In this document: piece after piece, positions 59,831 to 64,000 of the stretch
Position numbering within the stretch: the stretch's first letter is position 1
Layout of the letters: the number at the start of each line of letters is the position of its first letter
Assembly (NCBI GenBank): GCA_032433765.1
Contig: JAVIAB010000124.1
Coordinates: 77,855,465 to 77,919,464 of the forward strand
DNA length: 64,000 nucleotides
Direction: 5' to 3'
Origin: Megaustenia siamemsis
Lineage: Eukaryota; Mollusca; Gastropoda; Stylommatophora; Ariophantidae
Position numbers and translations under genes: made by a program
Notes under the pieces: model-generated
What the model saw: the letters and a program-made list of their open reading frames with translations, nothing else
Databases searched by the model: none
Told to the model about the DNA's origin: nothing

Positions 59831-61159
59831 TCATCATTGCTAGAAAGTAAGGCACAATAACTAGACAAGGTACTGGCCAGTTAATCATTAACGTATGGAA
59901 GAAGATCGGTCAATAACGGAAACACTGACATGTTTGTCTGATTCTTCGTGGACTCTGTGCTCCAGTCCCTGCTAACAAGTGCCAGAAGTTCATTTTTATT
60001 CGATGTCCCCCTAGCACGCTTGTTATATGGACTGTATTTACACACACCCCCTCCAACTTTTTTCCGGCAATATTTCTAGGAAATCAGACTGTAAGGTTCA
60101 TGGACGAGCTTTCGTGTGGGTCGCAGATTATTCTCCGCAGATCCATGCAGCTACTAACAGCTTTGTGTGTGGACGCTTGGGGTAAAATACGGAGAGGCCC
60201 ACGGGCTGAAACGCGTGCACGACTCATAATTGACTGCTTGCGGCATGAGCAGTCAACCAGAATTGATGTAGATCCTGCTTAGCCCCTCCCCCACCCATTT
60301 CAGCAGCAAATGAATCAAAGTTAGGCCAAGAGAACACTGGCCACAGAAGGAATGAAAACCTGGTAACTAAAAATATCGTGTTGATCTGTCAACCAGAAAG
60401 TCGTAGTGTAGCAGATGTTGTAAAGTAAGACACAACTACGATTATTTAACGCCCTTTCAATTAAGATTGATCGTCGAGAGTCGGCAGCAGAAGAGGAAAT
60501 AAAACTGTGGTCCAGTAGATGATTTCATGAGCAGCTGTGGGCCCGAGCATTATTTCCCCTGAGGTCACTTATATGTAATCACACGCTCACAGAACAGATG
60601 GACTGCAATCATTTCAGTTAACTTCAGAAATATTTACCCAGACAAGTTTTCATGTCTGTTTTTGTTGTTAATAAAGCGCTGGGGTGTGAGTGTGTCTCCC
60701 TGGAAATGTTTTTTCAATCTGGAGCCAAAATGTAGTGTCAGCTCAAAGAAAGAAAGAGAAAAACACAAGTTGTTATAAGAGTACACAGCGCTCTCTGCTG
60801 TGAGCAGTTTACCAGCAGGGATAAGAATGTAGCGAGTTTAACTCCAACACGTACCGTCTGTCTGCATCGGTGCCGCTTCGGATGAGCCAAGTGGTTACAG
60901 CGATAGTGACTTGGCATTAAGATTAGTTATTCGTCATGGTATCAGCAAGCTCCAGCCAGGCATGGATAAATGTGACCAAATAGTGAAGGCAAGGCAGAAT
61001 CAAGGATAAAGCTCACGTGTCGACCAGAATGCTACAATTTTAGAACAACAAATAACACAAATATAAAGAAACAAAGTACAAATTGTTGCCAATTCTTTTT
61101 CGACGTGTAACTATCATTAGTGCGGAGAGTATCTACGGAACTTCCTATCTTTCGCCATT
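59831..61159. other. Unassigned sequence
   Basis: Open frame 60100-60282 (60 codons) without motifs. No repeat array or element identified. Confidence 0.4.
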
Positions 61160-62560
61160 ATCCAAGAGGGCGTGGATCTCACTTCCCATAGACCTGAGGA
61201 GGGTAAAGCCCACAAGAAACAATGGATGCTAAACCCAACATTGTTTATGCCTTCCCCAGGAGACAAGTGTCACTAATAACACGGTGGGTCGTTCCTGCTG
61301 CCACTGATCTCATTGCTAGCAAACCTCTCGCTCTATTCCAGGAAGCCCTATATTATCCTTTCAAAATCTGCCTTAGTAGGTAAATCCTTCTTATGCTACC
61401 TAAGATCCATAAACCTGGTGCCACCAATGAACCGATTGTATTAGTGTGTCCTTGGCCTACTGAGCTATCTCATACTACTATGACAGCATTTTCAGCTTTA
61501 TTTTCGAAGATCTCCACCCATATGTCAATGACAGTAATCACGCCCTTAACATATTCTCTTCCCTCTTCCCATACCTGCACAACACACCATCTGGATGTCT
61601 GCTCCCTCTCACACCTCGATCCCCCCCCCCAATAAGGATGGCCTCCTTGCTATCCAGTTAATGGATCAGAGGACCCAGTTCTCCCCACTCCACGTCCCTA
61701 CTTCCGTCCTCCTCCGACTGGCGGAAGTACTCGTAAACCTGAACTCTTCTGAATTCAACAGATTGTCAGCTCCTACGACTCCGACCTCTATGCGTCCAGT
61801 TGATGATTTCTTACGTCACGCCGGCCTGAATATCTTTCGCCACTATCCTGAATCACTCCTTCAATCCGCCATAAGCATTGCCATCCCTGGCATCGAGACC
61901 TTCACACGCACGTCACGCCGGCCTGAATATCTTTCGCCACTATCCTGAATCACTCCTTCAATCCGCCATAAGCATTGCCATCCTTGGCATCGAGACCTTC
62001 ACACGCACGTCACGCCTTTCTCCCAGTTGCATTACTCTTACCCCTACCACATCATGTTGCCACTTGTGGTCCTTACACGCTACCTACTGATCTTTCACTA
62101 ATATCCAACCATTGACCTTCTATTCTCAAATCCCCGTTTGGTTGCGTAAAAACGTGACAGGAACCACTGCTGGGACATTCTGGTGAGAAGCCGACCCCGC
62201 AACAACAGCCTGGACCTTAGTGGCACGGACCTATTTGCAAAATTAATCTTATCGAGATCTACCACATAACTTTCCCAAATGGCGTTTCTTTTAGATCGAA
62301 TATATGTCTACTCGCAGACCCCATTAACGGAATAATGACATGAAGATAGTTTTTTTTTTTTAAGAAGTTTCCTTGTGTTTCCCCAAACCTCATATTCGCC
62401 ATCATTTGTTAACGCTGCCACAAAACACAATGGCGAGGTTGGTAAAGGATTGAATGATCTGTTCCGTGAACATCTCCACGATGAGAATGGTGCTCCAGGC
62501 ATTACCTACTTCAACTCTCCTGATCAATTAGTAATAGTAGAAGAATCCGTTAGTCATAGT
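61160..62560 (+). mobile_element. Penelope-like element relic
   Basis: Reverse-transcriptase block MLPKIHKPGATNEPIV then CPWPTELSHT, typical of Penelope-like elements. Next a decayed NIPNKDGLLAIQ-type segment with RLAEVLVNLNSSEFN, then a DILVRSRP-like stretch near 62190 and, at 62440-62540, GLNDLFREHLHDENGAPGI followed by YFNSPD, resembling the GIY-YIG endonuclease tail. Several frameshifts and a 97-bp internal duplication. Non-functional. Confidence 0.72.
61814..62007. repeat. 97-bp direct duplication inside the Penelope-like relic
   Basis: CGTCACGCCGGCCTGAATAT begins at 61814 and 61911; copies differ at one base (CATCCCTGG versus CATCCTTGG). The next CGTCACGCC at 62008 marks the end. Confidence 0.93.
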
Positions 62561-62574
62561 TGACTAACGATTTT

Positions 62575-62945
62575 GCAGCGTCCTTAGGAAATGTTATTTT
62601 TTTCTTTCCATTCGCAGTGTATGCTCTGTTTCTCTGGGTCTGACTGCTTTGTGCTGTAGTTGGGGCTTTAGAGTGTGCTTCCACATATTGCAGTCTGCCT
62701 GCAGGGTTTATGTTTAGAGTCTTCATGCCTCGTTTCCACACGTCTATAAATCGAATTTTTTGGCGCCCATTAGGTCTTTTGCCGTCTGCTAGTTGTCCAT
62801 AAATATATCTTTTGGTATGCGGCAATCTTTCACACGATGTAAATGGCCAAGCCAGAGTAACCTATGTTGTTTGAGCAGCGTGTAGATATTCGAGAGGCCT
62901 GTGCTAGTGAGGACCTCCACATTTATCATCTTGGCAGTGACGATA
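62575..62945 (-). mobile_element. LINE family f, C-terminal fragment
   Basis: Minus strand: VLTSTGLSNIYTLLKQHRL, LLWLGHLHRVKDCRIPKDIF, then GQLADGKRPNGRQKIRFIDV and WKRGMKTLNI. Matches the C-terminal blocks of the LINE family at 5750-6480. Confidence 0.78.
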
Positions 62946-63426
62946 TCCAAATTAATAGTCACTTTTTCTCAGAAGCGGTTTGTCCTGGAGAACGGTCTCA
63001 CACCCGACTTGATCCAACAGAGAACACTTCCATTCATTCGTCCCTACATAACTGTCGGTCCTTTTCCTTTCTCTATTTTCTACTCAGTCAGATAATGTGA
63101 TACATTCTAATACCATTTTAGCATCATCCAGTGATTTCCCGGACCGACGTGGTCACGTGACTCTCTCTATTGTCCTTTCGAGCCGAGGACGGCACATAGA
63201 GCAGAATTACAATCTCAAAAACAGAAACCTTGCGTGCCAAAGTGGCACATATTGCAGAGATCACTGCTGTCATGTGACTACTGGCGTTTAATTTATTGGC
63301 CTTTTGCTCATTTTCGGTTCCGGCTTCATTGCTTGGACAGTTGTTTTGCTCATCAGGCTGTGTAATCTTTGTTATCTTTAAATTGTCTAAAGTAGCTGTA
63401 GCTGTAGCTGCAAAGTCACTAAGTAC
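62946..63426. other. Unassigned sequence
   Basis: A 154-codon minus-strand frame (63124-63588) overlaps the RTE copy at its 5' end. Its middle (TKITQPDEQNNCPSNEAGTE) is low-complexity and unrecognised. Confidence 0.4.
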
Positions 63427-64000
63427 ACAGAAGTAAACAAACCAATATACGCCTGCTTCATAGACTACACCAAAACTTTTGATAGAATATACCATAAACA
63501 AACTTATAGAGTGACTAAAGGATATATATACATCGAGATGACAGAGACATACAACTAATATGTAATTTATACTGGGAGCAAACTGCAATAATAAAATATA
63601 ACAAAGAGAACTCTACACCTATTGATATAAAAAGAGAAGTAAGACAGGGATGCATCCTATCATCAAGCTTGTTCAATCTATACACTGAGCAAATCTTTAA
63701 AAACATCACAGAGACGCCAGGTATAAACATTAATGCAAAGATAATCAATAACCTAAGATATGCTGATGATACTGTATTACTAGCAGAAAATCCTAAAATC
63801 TACAATTACTCAATGAAATAAACATGACAAGCAAAAAATATGGATTATATGTGAATATCAAAAAGACTAAAACTATGACCATAAACAAAGATAATACTCA
63901 AACCTACAAGTGGATATCAAAGTGGAAGGAATACACCTGGAGACACTTCAAAACTACAAATACCTTGGACATACTATAACCAGTAATGGAAAACGTAAAA
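63427..64000 (+). mobile_element. RTE family a, reverse-transcriptase fragment, runs off the window
   Basis: Begins EVNKPIYACFIDYTKTFDR and continues, with frame changes, through the QGCILSSSLFN-like block (63640-63680) and the [15 protein letters not shown] block at 63745-63790, then NIKKTKTM. Parallel to residues 9-140 of the second RTE frame at 40732-41862. Several indels show it is dead. Confidence 0.88.

Overview
The window is genomic DNA from an invertebrate animal. It has spliced coding exons with GT-AG introns and is packed with non-LTR retrotransposon relics, tRNA-derived SINEs, a Penelope-like relic and a Tc1/mariner-type transposon, plus an exceptional load of minisatellites. A mollusc or other lophotrochozoan is my guess from the repeat style; no single feature proves it.

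Region 1 (1-23.3 kb) is the only host gene I can recognise with confidence: HEATR5B (HEAT-repeat protein 5B), on the minus strand. Ten consecutive exons (23276 down to 444) join in phase with canonical splice sites into 573 codons, covering roughly the first quarter to third of the protein after the N-terminus. The start codon exon lies upstream, was not found here, and the gene continues off the left edge. The introns hold LINE fragments, SINEs, an apparently complete transposon of a DD83E type (8181-10292), an 843-bp unidentified insertion, a foldback repeat, 21-bp, 23-bp and ~37-bp minisatellites, and an inverted partial copy of one of the gene's own exons.

Region 2 (23.3-35.6 kb) is intergenic or far-upstream intronic sequence. 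It contains a nested pile at 24.98-27.06 kb (minisatellite, then an RTE-like LINE, then a TTAA-flanked DNA element, then a LINE 3' end), further LINE pieces, a 64-bp tandem array (29.3-30.6 kb) and a 36-bp array (32.7-33.3 kb).

Region 3 (35.6-45.2 kb) is a long 37/41-bp minisatellite. A nearly full-length RTE-clade LINE (40727-44101, minus strand) is inserted in it with a 10-bp target-site duplication. The LINE reading frame is broken by one missing base in a homopolymer. The array also shows a 33-unit (1221-bp) higher-order duplication that runs through the insertion point.

Region 4 (45.2-64 kb) has no convincing gene. It contains 38-, 33-, 35-, 54- and 87-bp tandem arrays, a 570-bp GGAA tract, SINEs nested in LINEs, a Penelope-like relic (61.2-62.6 kb) and a second RTE copy running off the right end. 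Very long open frames in this and the previous region are by-products of stop-free tandem repeats, not genes.
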